Positions 41,267 to 51,012 of a stretch of DNA of 64,000 nucleotides are shown here, one piece after another. A model generated the notes under the pieces. It saw only the letters and a program-made list of their open reading frames with translations. It ran no database searches and was not told where the DNA came from. Each line of letters opens with the position of its first letter. Positions within the stretch are counted from its first letter, which is position 1. The translations under genes were made by a program, and so were the position numbers. This DNA comes from CAZAQS01 sp964486825 (GTDB taxonomy: Bacteria > Chloroflexota > Anaerolineae > Anaerolineales > UBA4823): NCBI GenBank assembly GCA_964486825.1, contig CAZAQS010000002.1, positions 1 to 64,000 on the forward strand, in the 5' to 3' direction.

Positions 41267-41384
41267 TTCTAAAGCATATAATTAAATTCTACCTGAAAAA
41301 TCGATCTCTCTACATCTAAGTATTGGTAAATGTGCTTACCATAGGTGTTATTAAAGCAGCCTATTGGGTATAAGTCAACCATCT

Positions 41385-41413
41385 TTGACCTGGCTCTCGA
41401 ATTTGGTTATAGA
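41385..41413 (+). promoter_or_regulatory. Promoter of the Ser/Thr kinase gene
   Basis: TTGACC (41385-41390) and TATAGA (41408-41413), 17 nt apart. An inverted repeat GTCAA/TTGAC (41374-41378 and 41385-41389) covers the -35. The start would give a leader of about 95 nt. The reverse FHA operon promoter must lie in 41267-41384 but is not clear. Confidence 0.6.
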
Positions 41414-41514
41414 ATAATACGACACAGATCAAATGCTTTCAACCTGGTAAGGTTGGCCAAAGAAACCAATCCGCCTCGCTTGCCCACATCTTAGGAGTAT
41501 GGCATAATGGAAAA

Positions 41515-43263
41515 ATGCCACCAATTGACACCCTGATCGGCCACCAGTTGGCCAATTTCCGGATCGAGCGGCTTCTAGGCCGGGGGGGCATGGCCAAGGT
41601 CTATTACGGTTGGGATGTCAAGCTGGAGCGACCTGTCGCTGTAAAGGTCATCGACGAGCGCTACCGGGGAGACCACGCCTATACAGATCGTTTCGTACGA
41701 GAAGCACGCGCCGTAGCAAGCTGGAACCATCCCAATATATTGCAGGTATACCATGCGGGAGATGAGAATGGTATTTATTATTTTGCCATGGAATATGTGC
41801 GCGGCTTGGACCTGGGGAAGATCATCCAGCATTACGCAGATGCCGGTGAGCTCTTACCGCTGGCGGACGTGCTTAAGGTGGGCCGCGCGGTTGCAAATGC
41901 CTTAGATTACGCGCATCATATGGGCGTGGTTCACCGCGATATCAAACCCTCCAATGTGCTTGTTTCAGAAGATGAGCGGGTCGTTTTGGCCGATTTTGGC
42001 CTGGCCTTGACCGTAAGCCAGGGCACCGTCGGAGAGGTGTTCGGCAGTCCCCATTATATCTCCCCTGAGCAGGCGCGCAATTCTGCTGAAGCGGTGCCTC
42101 AATCGGATCTGTACTCCTTGGGGGTGATGCTTTACGAGATGCTGGTGGGGGCATTGCCCTTTGACGATCCTTCTCCCGCCTCGCTGGCGCTGATGCACCT
42201 TACCCAGGAGCCACCCGCACCACGCACGATTAACCCAGAGATTAGTCCAGCCGTACAGACCGTATTGCTAAAAGCCCTGCGCAAGTTGCCGGCTGAGCGT
42301 TACCAGACAGGCCGGGAGCTGGTGGATGCCCTCGAGCGGGCTTTGATGGAAGGTTTGCCTGCCGACACCCAACCGGTTACCATGCCTGTGCTTGTTGGTG
42401 AGGCGCCCTCCGTAGTTCCACGCACCCTCTCGAAAGTATCCGTAGCGGAGAGAGTCACGGCTTCCATCCTGGCAACCCCACCACCCACGGCCCCGGGAAA
42501 AGCAAGCCCAGCGCCGCCTGGAAACCGCCCTACCACTGGCTCCCTGTTGAGTAGCCCTTTTACGAAAGCCGGAGCAGGTTGCACGATCGTAGCTCTACTG
42601 GCAGCCTTCTTTTTGATCGTTGTCGCTGCCTCAGCCCTGATCCGGGGGGCCAGCCGGGCGGAGGCAACCCCTCCTTCGGCGGTCTCACTGGCTTCGGAGT
42701 CAGCTCCCTTGCCCACCATTTCCCGGACCCCGGATCTATCCACAAACCTAGGCCCTACCTTGCCTGTCGTGTTCCCTCCCGATCATAATCCAACCGCCTC
42801 TCCAACCACCACATTCTCACCAACGCCTACCCAGACCCCCTCGCCTACATCAACATTCACTTCCACACCTACTGCCACGCCCACCAATACCCCGACACGG
42901 GAATTGAACCTGGAGATCAACCTGCTGCTTGCGAAATATAAGGATGACAGTCTTCTCGTGGTTAACCGCAGCTCAACTCCGCTGCCTCTCGAGCCGCTGT
43001 TGCTCTCCAATAGCATTGGAGGGGTTTCAGGAGAAGCCTGGGGAATAAGCACCCTAAATCGGGGTGAGTGTGTAGCGGTCTGGAAGGATACCGGCCGACC
43101 GAAACGGGCAGACGATGTAGAGTGTAAAATTGTCGGTAAGCGGCTGGTGCGCGAGGCTGGCAAGCGTTTCTGGACATCGACTTACAAAGTTTATTATGAT
43201 GAAATAGAAATCGGCTCCTGTAGCTCCTCTAAAGATGAGTGCCGGTTACAATATCCAGATTAA
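41515..43263 (+). CDS. PknB-type membrane Ser/Thr protein kinase
   Basis: 582 aa. Kinase domain about 15-270: Gly-rich loop GRGGMAKVYYG (Gly 22 on), AVKVI with the catalytic Lys, HRDIKPSN (140-147), DFG (160-162) and SPEQA. One membrane helix at about 353-376. The outside part has a Pro/Thr linker and then a domain of about 115 residues with four cysteines and no PASTA repeats. The kinase lies divergent to the FHA-FtsW-PBP operon, suggesting its phosphothreonine targets are those FHA partners. The C-terminal domain may sense cell-wall or lipid ligands (inference). Confidence 0.93.
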   Translation: MPPIDTLIGHQLANFRIERLLGRGGMAKVYYGWDVKLERPVAVKVIDERYRGDHAYTDRFVREARAVASWNHPNILQVYHAGDENGIYYFAMEYVRGLDLGKIIQHYADAGELLPLADVLKVGRAVANALDYAHHMGVVHRDIKPSNVLVSEDERVVLADFGLALTVSQGTVGEVFGSPHYISPEQARNSAEAVPQSDLYSLGVMLYEMLVGALPFDDPSPASLALMHLTQEPPAPRTINPEISPAVQTVLLKALRKLPAERYQTGRELVDALERALMEGLPADTQPVTMPVLVGEAPSVVPRTLSKVSVAERVTASILATPPPTAPGKASPAPPGNRPTTGSLLSSPFTKAGAGCTIVALLAAFFLIVVAASALIRGASRAEATPPSAVSLASESAPLPTISRTPDLSTNLGPTLPVVFPPDHNPTASPTTTFSPTPTQTPSPTSTFTSTPTATPTNTPTRELNLEINLLLAKYKDDSLLVVNRSSTPLPLEPLLLSNSIGGVSGEAWGISTLNRGECVAVWKDTGRPKRADDVECKIVGKRLVREAGKRFWTSTYKVYYDEIEIGSCSSSKDECRLQYPD

Positions 43264-43463
43264 CCTTTTCCTACTCGTACGTACAGTTTTCCTTCTTCTC
43301 CCAAGCTATCCAGGTTATTGTCTCACTTTTTGTGCTAGTATCTGTACGATGTACTTGCACCTTTTTGGTCAGGTATATCTTATTATTGCCTATGGTTGCT
43401 TGAGGGCAGTAGAGCCGGGAATTTAGCGGTTAATGGAATTTCAGGAGGTGTTGAGGAAAGTTG

Positions 43464-43940
43464 ATGGCTGGTTTCTCAGATTTCGGTATAAAAAATCCTG
43501 ACGACAGGCAAAACTCTTGGAATAAAGTTCTAGAGTTTTCTTTAAAGGCCATTCCCGGCTATGATCTGCGTGCGGTCGAGAAAATCGCTGCTCTCCTTAG
43601 CAGCTATGAGCTCCGTCCCAACCGTTTATCTAAGCTCAAAGAAGCCGTTCGAGTAGCAGCGAGCAAATTGATCGAAGATGCTTCGTTATTTACCGGCGAT
43701 CAAATGATAAATTTCCAAGTGCTCTTATCGGACGTGGTCGTTGCTTTGCATCCCCATCTTGAGCCGGTGAACGATGAGTCTACCAAGCTTGGTTGGGGCT
43801 TTTTCCTGGTTCAAATTCTGGATGGAGCACAATCCGGGTTGGAGACCAGGGAATCCGGCCACCTGTTACGGTTATATATTTATGTAGAAGGAGATCAGGC
43901 GAGTACCCCTCAAAGTAGCTTCAGAACATTGAATGAATGA
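43464..43940 (+). CDS. Hypothetical protein, 158 aa
   Basis: ATG 43464 follows GAGGAAAG. Soluble helical pattern (NSWNKVLEFSLKAIPGYDL, LSKLKEAVRVAASKLIED, then GWGFFLVQILDG). No membrane helix, signal or named domain. A terminator follows 23 nt after the stop, and the upstream gene ends 200 nt before, so it is probably a single-gene unit. Confidence 0.7.
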   Translation: MAGFSDFGIKNPDDRQNSWNKVLEFSLKAIPGYDLRAVEKIAALLSSYELRPNRLSKLKEAVRVAASKLIEDASLFTGDQMINFQVLLSDVVVALHPHLEPVNDESTKLGWGFFLVQILDGAQSGLETRESGHLLRLYIYVEGDQASTPQSSFRTLNE

Positions 43941-43963
43941 TCGGGAACAGGATAAGCTAATAC

Positions 43964-44006
43964 GATAAACCGCACCGGCAGCTTATTTCGGCCTGTGCGG
44001 TTTATC
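43964..44006. terminator. Bidirectional terminator between convergent genes
   Basis: Perfect 12-bp arms GATAAACCGCAC (43964-43975) and GTGCGGTTTATC (43995-44006). It serves the forward gene ending at 43940 and the reverse fumarase ending at 44027. Confidence 0.85.
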
Positions 44007-44026
44007 ATGAATGATTTGGGAAAAAA

Positions 44027-44650
44027 TTAAGACCGCGCCAGTACCTGCTCCAAGACTGCCCCGGATCTGGCCTCGATCTCGGCGTGCAAGCTACTGCCGT
44101 GCGAATCCATGGTAACGACAACCGGAAAATCTTTGACCTCGATCACCCAGATCGCTTCCGGTACGCCAAAGGTCATTTTGTACACTCCCAATACTCGCTC
44201 CACGGTTTGGGCTATCAGGGAGGCTGCCCCACCCACCGCATGCAGGTAGGCCCCGGGGACTTCCTGGCAGGCAGCCAATGTTTTCGCTCCCATGCCGCCT
44301 TTGCCGATGACGCCTTTGATATTGAAATGGCGCATGATCTCTCCCTGGTATGGCTCCTCGCGAATGCTGGTGGTGGGCCCGGCTGCTACGAAGCGGTAAT
44401 CCCCGCCTTCCAGGCCAGAAACCACCGGCCCACAGTGGTAAATGATCCCACCATCCAACAGAGGCAGGACCGATTCGTACACTTCTAAATCATCTCCCTC
44501 AGGAGCTCGGGTTTTCTTAATAAAAGTGTCATACAACCACTTATGCACCGAATCCCGTCCGGTCAGCATGACGCCGCTCAACAAGACCGGCTCGCCTACT
44601 TTAAGGCCGCGGACCACCTGGTCGCTCATTGGTAGCTTCACCTGTCGCAT
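44027..44650 (-). CDS. Class I fumarate hydratase, beta subunit
   Basis: 207 aa, the C-terminal half of Fe-S hydro-lyases. Typical segments are VRGLKVGEPVLLSGVMLTGRD, YHCGPVV, FVAAGPTTSIREEPY, then KGGMGAKTLAAC. It pairs with the alpha subunit to hydrate fumarate to malate in the TCA cycle; L-tartrate dehydratase is a close alternative. ATG follows AAGGAGG. Starts 10 nt after the alpha subunit. Confidence 0.9.
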   Translation of the reverse strand: MRQVKLPMSDQVVRGLKVGEPVLLSGVMLTGRDSVHKWLYDTFIKKTRAPEGDDLEVYESVLPLLDGGIIYHCGPVVSGLEGGDYRFVAAGPTTSIREEPYQGEIMRHFNIKGVIGKGGMGAKTLAACQEVPGAYLHAVGGAASLIAQTVERVLGVYKMTFGVPEAIWVIEVKDFPVVVTMDSHGSSLHAEIEARSGAVLEQVLARS

Positions 44651-44660
44651 TCCGCCCTCC

Positions 44661-45533
44661 TTATGTATACTCTACTTGCCCGTCTCGTAGGGTCATCACC
44701 CGGCGCCGGTATGCCCAGCACATATAGGAAATGGAAACGAAGAAGCTAGCTGGCAGGCGGTTGAGGCTGGTGATGCGGGTTCCCAATAAGGTGGTCGCTC
44801 CACCAAAGCCCATTGGCCCGATGCCTAGCTCGTTCGCTTCCGAGGTCAGCCGTTCTTCGAGCTCTGCTAGTTGGGGTACCTGGTTCGGCTCGTCCATGTT
44901 CCGGTATAGGACTTCTTTAGAGGCCATGTAGCTTGAGCCGCGGTCTCCGCCGATAGCAACTCCCAGGATGCCCGGCGCGCAGCCTTTACCCTGGGCCTTG
45001 TGGACTGCGTCCAGCACAGTCTTTCTTACACCCGCCAGGTCTCTTCCCGCCCCCAAGCGCGAATCCGGCAGGGAATATTGCGCTCCAACGTTCTCGCAAC
45101 CTCCGCCTTTAAGCATCAGCTCAATCCTAAGGGTATGCCCTTTTACTTCTTCGAAATGGATGCTGGGAAAGTGTTTCCCACCCAGGTTGTTGCCGCTGTT
45201 TTTGCCGGTCAGCGAGTCGACTGAGTTCGGCCTCAGATAGGAGCAGCGGGTGGCCTCTGCGACGCTTTCCTCGATCTGCTGGCGAAGCTGGCGGGTGCTC
45301 CAGCCAGCCGGGTGGTAAATGTAAAAGATAGGTGTGCCGGTGTCCTGGCAGATAGGGGTGGAGTTCTGCCTGGAAAGTTCGATATTCGCCAGGATGGTGT
45401 CCAGCGCGCCCCGGGCTGCCGATCCAGCTTCTTCCTGCTGGACGGCCTTCTGGAGCGCAGACTCAACATCGGGAGGCAGGTCCGTCGAGGCCAGGCGGAT
45501 TAATTCCAGGATTTGCGCCCTCAAATCTTGCAT
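44661..45533 (-). CDS. Class I fumarate hydratase, alpha subunit
   Basis: 290 aa. Carries the 4Fe-4S cluster region: STPICQDTGTPIFY (Cys 62), GGGCENVG and KGCAPGILGVAIGGDRG. Typical lengths for the two-subunit form. ATG follows AAGGAGG. Fe-S hydro-lyases of this type are oxygen-sensitive. The pair forms a two-gene reverse operon divergent from mutS2. Confidence 0.92.
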   Translation of the reverse strand: MQDLRAQILELIRLASTDLPPDVESALQKAVQQEEAGSAARGALDTILANIELSRQNSTPICQDTGTPIFYIYHPAGWSTRQLRQQIEESVAEATRCSYLRPNSVDSLTGKNSGNNLGGKHFPSIHFEEVKGHTLRIELMLKGGGCENVGAQYSLPDSRLGAGRDLAGVRKTVLDAVHKAQGKGCAPGILGVAIGGDRGSSYMASKEVLYRNMDEPNQVPQLAELEERLTSEANELGIGPMGFGGATTLLGTRITSLNRLPASFFVSISYMCWAYRRRVMTLRDGQVEYT

Positions 45534-45741
45534 ATTTCCTCCTTTTTACACTGGTAACGTTCTCCTTTATCCTAATCTTACAAGAATTACGCACAAAAGC
45601 GAGTGACAAAGCGCCTCTTGATCTGGGAAGGGCGTCATCATTAATTCAAGGACGGAGGAGCACTTCAAAGACTTGCCGGATGGGAAGTTTGTCGAGAAAA
45701 AATAAAAGCCATCAGCCAGGAATATGGTACACTCGCGGGCA

Positions 45742-48216
45742 ATGGATGAGAAGACCCTGCACACACTCGAATATTTTAAAATCCTGGACCGGCTGGCAGA
45801 TTATACCGCCTTTGCTGGTTCCCGTGACTTAGCCCTGGCCCTCCGCCCAACCAGTGATATTTTTGAGGCTCGTATGCGCCAGGCGGATACTGGCGAGGCC
45901 GTACGATTCCTGTCCACCCGCCCCGATTTCAGTATCGGTGGCGTGCGCGATGTGCGCGCCCCCGTAAATTTGGCCAGCCATGGCGGCGTGCTTACACCGG
46001 GTGAGCTGCTGGATATCAAATCTACATTGGTGGCTGCTCGCAATATCGCGCGCGCCTTCGAGCACTTCAAGGTGGAATTTCCAAATCTTTCATCGATTGT
46101 AGGACAGCTCCCACCCCCGGTAGGTCTGGTTGATTCCATCTCCCGGGCTATCTCTGACCGGGGCGATATCCTCGATTCGGCTTCTCCCAAGCTGGGTACC
46201 ATCCGCCGCGACATCCGCGTCGCCCACGACCGGTTGATGTCCAAGCTCCAACGCATGGTGGGTGATCCGAACACCAGCTCGTATTTGCAAGACGCTATTA
46301 TCACGCAGCGTGATGGACGCTACGTGCTGCCATTGCGATCCGAGTTCAAGGGGCGCATCAAGTCCATCGTCCACGACCAGTCCGCCTCTGGGGCAACCTT
46401 GTTCGTAGAGCCGATCGCGGTGGTTGAGCTGAACAACCAATACCGTGAGCTTCAGCTCGCCGAGCGAGACGAAGAGCGGCGTATCCTGGCGGAGCTGTCT
46501 TCCCAGGTCGGCTCCCATTCAGCCGAGATCCAGAAGGTGATAGAGATCGTAGCTGCCCTCGATCTGGCCCTGGCCTGTGCCAAGTACGCCGAAGATACAG
46601 CCTCTAGCGAACCCGTTTTGCATTCTTTACGGGAGCGCCGGCAGCAAGCTCATAAAACGAGGGCTTCTGAGTGGGTGAAGGCTGAGGCTGGCGCTCATCC
46701 AGGTAGCCTGATCCGCCTGTTCCAGGCCCGTCACCCGCTGCTTGACCCGAATACGGTGGTGCCGATCGATGTCGAGCTGGACCCCCAAACCTACGCCATG
46801 ATCATTACCGGCCCGAACACCGGTGGTAAAACGGTGACTTTGAAGACGGTCGGTTTGCTGGCCCTGATGGCACAGTCCGGACTGCATATCCCGGCTCATT
46901 CTGGATCCGAGATCAGCCTGTTTGAGGAAATTTATGCCGATATCGGTGATGAGCAATCCATCGAACAGTCCCTGTCCACTTTCTCCGGCCATATCACCAA
47001 TATCATCCGCATCCTTAAGCAGGCCGATCGAGAATCCCTGGTCATCCTGGATGAATTGGGCGCGGGCACAGACCCTCAGGAAGGCGCTGCCCTGGCGCGA
47101 GCCATCCTGGACCACCTGCTGGAGCGAGGCATTACCACCCTGGTGACAACCCACCACCCAGAGCTGAAGACCTACGCCCACAGCACTCCTGGCGTGGTCA
47201 ATGCCAGCGTTGAGTTTGATTTAGAAACCTTAAGACCTACCTTCCACCTGACCGTTGGGCTACCCGGCCGCTCCAATGCCCTATCCATCGCCCAACGCCT
47301 GGGTCTCCCGGCTCCTATAATTGAATCTGCCCGCTCAGGGCTCAGCCTTGAGGATTTGCGGGCTGAGGATATGTTGGACGAGATCCATCGCCAACGGGAT
47401 GTTTCCCGCCGCGCCCGTGCGGAAGCAGAGCGGCTTCGCAAGGAAGCCGAGGCCTTGCGTCTCGACCTGTCTCTGCGTCTGGAAAAGATCGATGAAGAGC
47501 GACGCCAGGTGCTAAGCGAAGCCAGGCGGGAAGCTGAAAACCAGTTGATGGAGCTCCAGGATGAAATCCGTCGCTTGCGGTCTGCGCTGTCTCGCGCCCG
47601 CCAACCCCTTGAAGTGATCGAATCGATCGAGCAGGAGATCGAGGACCTGGAAGAGGTGCTTGAACAGCCGGTAGAGCGGCTCGACCCCGATCTTCCCGGT
47701 CGTGAAGAACCGCGACCCCTGCGCCCGGGCGACAAGGTTTACCTGCGAACCCTCAAGACCCAGGGAGTGCTTACCTCTTTGTCAGAGGATGAGGTCGAAG
47801 TTCAGGTTGGTGTACTGCGCGTCCGAGCCCGCCTGGATGAGCTGGAGCCGGCTGGAGCTGCTGTTCAGGTCACTATCCCGGGTGTTCAGCAGTCGTCTCG
47901 AGCACGGGTCCGTAAAGCGGCAGAAAATGTATCTCGCCAGCCAGTTGAGGTTCCACCGCCTGTCTCACCGGGTATCGAGCTTGACCTGCGCGGACAGCGA
48001 GCAGAAGAGGCTCTTGACGCCCTGGACCGTTACCTGGACGCTTCCTACCTGGCAGGCTTACCGTTTGTGCGCATCATTCACGGCAAAGGCACAGGCAGGC
48101 TGCGCCAATCGGTGCGAGAGGCCCTATCCCATCACCCGCACGTAAGCTCCTACGAAGCAGGTGGGGATAAGGAGGGCGGCGACGGAGTAACTGTTGCCAG
48201 ATTGAGGACCAGTTGA
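45742..48216 (+). CDS. mutS2: Endonuclease MutS2
   Basis: 824 aa from ATG 45742 (MDEKTLHTLEYFKIL, the normal MutS2 start); ATG 45724 is an alternative. MutS-type core with Walker A GPNTGGKT near 357, SLSTFSGHITNI and LVILDELGAGTDP. A coiled-coil region near 540-640 follows. A C-terminal Smr nuclease domain has LDLRG near 747 and HGKGTG near 780. MutS2 acts on recombination intermediates or collided ribosomes. The next gene begins at its stop. Confidence 0.96.
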   Translation: MDEKTLHTLEYFKILDRLADYTAFAGSRDLALALRPTSDIFEARMRQADTGEAVRFLSTRPDFSIGGVRDVRAPVNLASHGGVLTPGELLDIKSTLVAARNIARAFEHFKVEFPNLSSIVGQLPPPVGLVDSISRAISDRGDILDSASPKLGTIRRDIRVAHDRLMSKLQRMVGDPNTSSYLQDAIITQRDGRYVLPLRSEFKGRIKSIVHDQSASGATLFVEPIAVVELNNQYRELQLAERDEERRILAELSSQVGSHSAEIQKVIEIVAALDLALACAKYAEDTASSEPVLHSLRERRQQAHKTRASEWVKAEAGAHPGSLIRLFQARHPLLDPNTVVPIDVELDPQTYAMIITGPNTGGKTVTLKTVGLLALMAQSGLHIPAHSGSEISLFEEIYADIGDEQSIEQSLSTFSGHITNIIRILKQADRESLVILDELGAGTDPQEGAALARAILDHLLERGITTLVTTHHPELKTYAHSTPGVVNASVEFDLETLRPTFHLTVGLPGRSNALSIAQRLGLPAPIIESARSGLSLEDLRAEDMLDEIHRQRDVSRRARAEAERLRKEAEALRLDLSLRLEKIDEERRQVLSEARREAENQLMELQDEIRRLRSALSRARQPLEVIESIEQEIEDLEEVLEQPVERLDPDLPGREEPRPLRPGDKVYLRTLKTQGVLTSLSEDEVEVQVGVLRVRARLDELEPAGAAVQVTIPGVQQSSRARVRKAAENVSRQPVEVPPPVSPGIELDLRGQRAEEALDALDRYLDASYLAGLPFVRIIHGKGTGRLRQSVREALSHHPHVSSYEAGGDKEGGDGVTVARLRTS

Positions 48217-49623
48217 ATGCCCCCACTCATAAATGCTGTTCTAATCGGCGCCGGACAGCGCGGCGCAGAAGCATTCGGCCCGTACGCTTTAGAATATCCG
48301 GATCGCCTGCGCTTCGTGGCTGTCGCAGAGCCCGACCCTGCTCGCAGGGTTGACTTCGCTGCCCAGCATCATATCCCTACAGAAGGCCACTTTGAAAGCT
48401 GGGAATCCCTTCTGAGCAAGCCGGCGATGGGACAGGCGGCCCTGGTTTGCACACCGGATCGTGAGCATTACGGGCCAGCCCTGGCTGCCTTACAGGCCGG
48501 ATATCACGTGTTGCTTGAAAAGCCGATGGCTTCCACAGAAGATGAATGTCGCAGATTGGTAGATGCGGCAGGTAGCTCTGGACAGCAATTGCACGTGGCC
48601 CATGTCCTGCGCTATACACGCCATTTTCAAAAGATGCGTGAGCTTATCCATTCTGGCGTGTTGGGTGATATCGTTAACGTCTCGCATCGCGAGAACGTTT
48701 CCTGGTGGCATATGGCTCATAGCTATGTGCGCGGTAATTGGGCCGATGCGGCCGAGAGCAGTCCAATGATACTGGCGAAATGCTGCCATGATTTCGATAT
48801 CCTGGTCTGGTTGCTAGGCCGGGACTGCGAATCCTTGAGCAGTTTTGGAAGCCTGATCCATTTCAGGCCGGAGAATGCGCCAGAGGGGGCTACCGCTTAC
48901 TGCCTGGATGGGTGTCCGGCGGCCGATAGCTGCCCGTATTATGCTCCATTTATATATATCGATCTAATACCTTTAATGCGTTCCTTCGCCGGTACGGCTC
49001 CCCGGCTGCCAGGCTTACTGGCGCAGGCCCGGGAAAAAACTCCTGGCCTGGTGAAAACGCTCAGCCTGGTTGTGCCATCCTTGCGCCAGGCGGTCGATTA
49101 TCGTGGATGGCCACGTTCTGTTGTCAGCCGTGATCCGACCCCAGAGAACTTGCTGAAAGCCCTTCAGAAAGGCCCCTACGGGCGCTGTGTGTACCATTGT
49201 ATGAACGATGTCGTCGATAACCAGGTCGTGGCGATGCAGTTCGAAGGAGGTCTTTCCGTCACGCTGACCATGCACGGCCATTCGCACCTGGAAGGTCGCA
49301 CGACCCGAATAGAGGCTTCGCGTGCTACTCTGATGGCTCATATGGGAGTGGGTGGTTCCTGGATCGAGGTGAATGAACACCGCAGCGACCGCTGCACTCG
49401 TTACAATACCAGTGCGCCTCTTGGAGAAGGACATGGCGGAGGCGATCGGGCTTTGCTGGAAGCCTTTTTGAAAAGTATCACCGGTGATGGGAAATCTGCA
49501 TTGAGCCTGGCTGACCAGGCTCTGGAGAGCCACCTGTTAGCCTTCGCTGCGGAGGTCTCCCGCCTGGGAAAGCAGGTGGTTGATATGCGCCAGTTTCGAG
49601 AAGGGTTAGAACCTAAGGATTGA
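48217..49623 (+). CDS. Gfo/Idh/MocA-family oxidoreductase
   Basis: 468 aa. N-terminal Rossmann fold with GAGQRG (residues 10-15) and the EKPMA motif (HVLLEKPMASTEDEC). The family middle region is HVLRYTRHFQKMRELI and GVLGDIVNV. An unusual insert (CLDGCPAADSCPYYA) adds four cysteines near 228-240. The substrate is probably a sugar or sugar-like compound. It abuts mutS2 (TGA-ATG) and is followed after 17 nt by the WD40 lipoprotein. Confidence 0.86.
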   Translation: MPPLINAVLIGAGQRGAEAFGPYALEYPDRLRFVAVAEPDPARRVDFAAQHHIPTEGHFESWESLLSKPAMGQAALVCTPDREHYGPALAALQAGYHVLLEKPMASTEDECRRLVDAAGSSGQQLHVAHVLRYTRHFQKMRELIHSGVLGDIVNVSHRENVSWWHMAHSYVRGNWADAAESSPMILAKCCHDFDILVWLLGRDCESLSSFGSLIHFRPENAPEGATAYCLDGCPAADSCPYYAPFIYIDLIPLMRSFAGTAPRLPGLLAQAREKTPGLVKTLSLVVPSLRQAVDYRGWPRSVVSRDPTPENLLKALQKGPYGRCVYHCMNDVVDNQVVAMQFEGGLSVTLTMHGHSHLEGRTTRIEASRATLMAHMGVGGSWIEVNEHRSDRCTRYNTSAPLGEGHGGGDRALLEAFLKSITGDGKSALSLADQALESHLLAFAAEVSRLGKQVVDMRQFREGLEPKD

Positions 49624-49640
49624 TCTAGTCAGGAGGTCCC

Positions 49641-50885
49641 ATGCGGGAGGGCGGAAAGGTTGTCAAGGTCTTGTTGACACTCTTCGTATTGGCAAGCCTG
49701 CCGGCTTGTGGTGGCGCCTCCAGCATCCCTCGAGCAGTGGGTACACAACCTCCAGGCCCTTCAGCCAGCGTACCGCCAGCCACTGCCCCTGATTTACCGG
49801 CAGTCGTTACCGCTACCAGCATGCCTTCAAAGCTTGTGCTGACTCACACTCCCTCTCCTACTGCCACCCCGACTGCTTCGCCTGCAGTAATCCCAACCTC
49901 CGGCCCGCTGGCCTTCGAATTTGGGCCCTGGGACCACGTTCTAAGCCTGGCCTGGTCTCCGGAAGGCGACCTGTTGGCAGCCGGTGTTGGCCGTAAGGTC
50001 TACCTTTATAATTCCCTGGATCTATCCCAACCCCATATCCTGGAGACAGGCGGATGGGCCACCAGCCTGTCTTTTTCACCATCGCTGGCGCAGGCTTATC
50101 CTGCTGGTCGCTTGCTGGCAATCTCATTGCGGGATGGGAGTGTGCAGATTTGGGACACCGGCACTCACCCGGGCGCTAGCGAAAGCCGCCCGATTTGCAA
50201 GTTGGAGGTCCACCGCAAGGGAGCCAACCAGGTCGCCTTCAGCCCGGATGGCCTGACCATGGCAACCACGGGTAATGATGCCATGGTACGCTTATGGGAT
50301 ATCCCTGATTTGCTGGAGCAGGGCTCCTGTAAGCTCGAGCTCAGGGCCGAGATGATCGGAGGGGCGCGTTCGGTTCCTGATATCCAATTCCACCCGCAGG
50401 GGTTCAACCTGGCTTCAGTGGATCTGGCGTTGGTCCGCATCCGCGAGGTAGCCAGCCAACGCCTGGTGATCACCTTGCGCGCCGAGCAAATGCTGCGTAC
50501 GATTGCTTTTAACCGCACCGGAGATTTGCTGGCCTCAGGCGGGGTTGGGGACCAGGTCCAGGTCTGGCAAGTGGATTCTGGCGAGCTGCTCTACTCACTC
50601 CGCCTGGCGCCATCGATTACCCCCTCATCGAGTGCATTCGTTTGGGAATTGGCTTTCAGTCCGGACGGGGAATTTTTGGCCGCAGCCGCTAATGATGGGC
50701 GCATCCATTTATGGAAAATGGAGGGCGATTTTGTAGCAGGCGATGGGTATCCCTTTTTCGACTTCCAGGCCCACCAGCGCCCCGTGACCTGCCTGGCATT
50801 CAGCCCGGATGGGAATATGCTTGCTTCTGGAAGCCTGGATGCTTCAATGCGGATCTGGACAATGGAGGAGATTTTTGGCCATTAA
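49641..50885 (+). CDS. WD40-repeat lipoprotein
   Basis: 414 aa. Signal peptide with lipobox SLPAC (residues 20-24) and a Pro/Thr linker, then a beta-propeller of six or seven WD40 repeats (SLAWSPEGDLLAAG, QVAFSPDGLTMATTGND, TIAFNRTGDLLASG, ELAFSPDGEFLAAAANDG, CLAFSPDGNMLASGSLD). WD40 repeats scaffold protein complexes. It should lie outside the cell membrane. ATG follows CAGGAGG. Confidence 0.88.
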   Translation: MREGGKVVKVLLTLFVLASLPACGGASSIPRAVGTQPPGPSASVPPATAPDLPAVVTATSMPSKLVLTHTPSPTATPTASPAVIPTSGPLAFEFGPWDHVLSLAWSPEGDLLAAGVGRKVYLYNSLDLSQPHILETGGWATSLSFSPSLAQAYPAGRLLAISLRDGSVQIWDTGTHPGASESRPICKLEVHRKGANQVAFSPDGLTMATTGNDAMVRLWDIPDLLEQGSCKLELRAEMIGGARSVPDIQFHPQGFNLASVDLALVRIREVASQRLVITLRAEQMLRTIAFNRTGDLLASGGVGDQVQVWQVDSGELLYSLRLAPSITPSSSAFVWELAFSPDGEFLAAAANDGRIHLWKMEGDFVAGDGYPFFDFQAHQRPVTCLAFSPDGNMLASGSLDASMRIWTMEEIFGH

Positions 50886-50892
50886 AACAGCC

Positions 50893-50928
50893 TCCCGTAA
50901 GATCGCGAGGGCGTTCTTACGGGATTTT
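50893..50928 (+). terminator. Terminator of the mutS2 operon
   Basis: TCCCGTAAGA (50893-50902) pairs with TCTTACGGGA (50915-50924), then TTTT. A second hairpin CTCCCGAG/CTCGGGAG (50955-50976) follows before the convergent small gene. Confidence 0.85.
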
Positions 50929-51012
50929 GCTGGGATTCAACCCTGAGGAGAGGACTCCCGAGCGTTCACTCGGGAGAAAAGAGAAGAGGAAAATTGCTCT
51001 ATTCGTAGCGAA

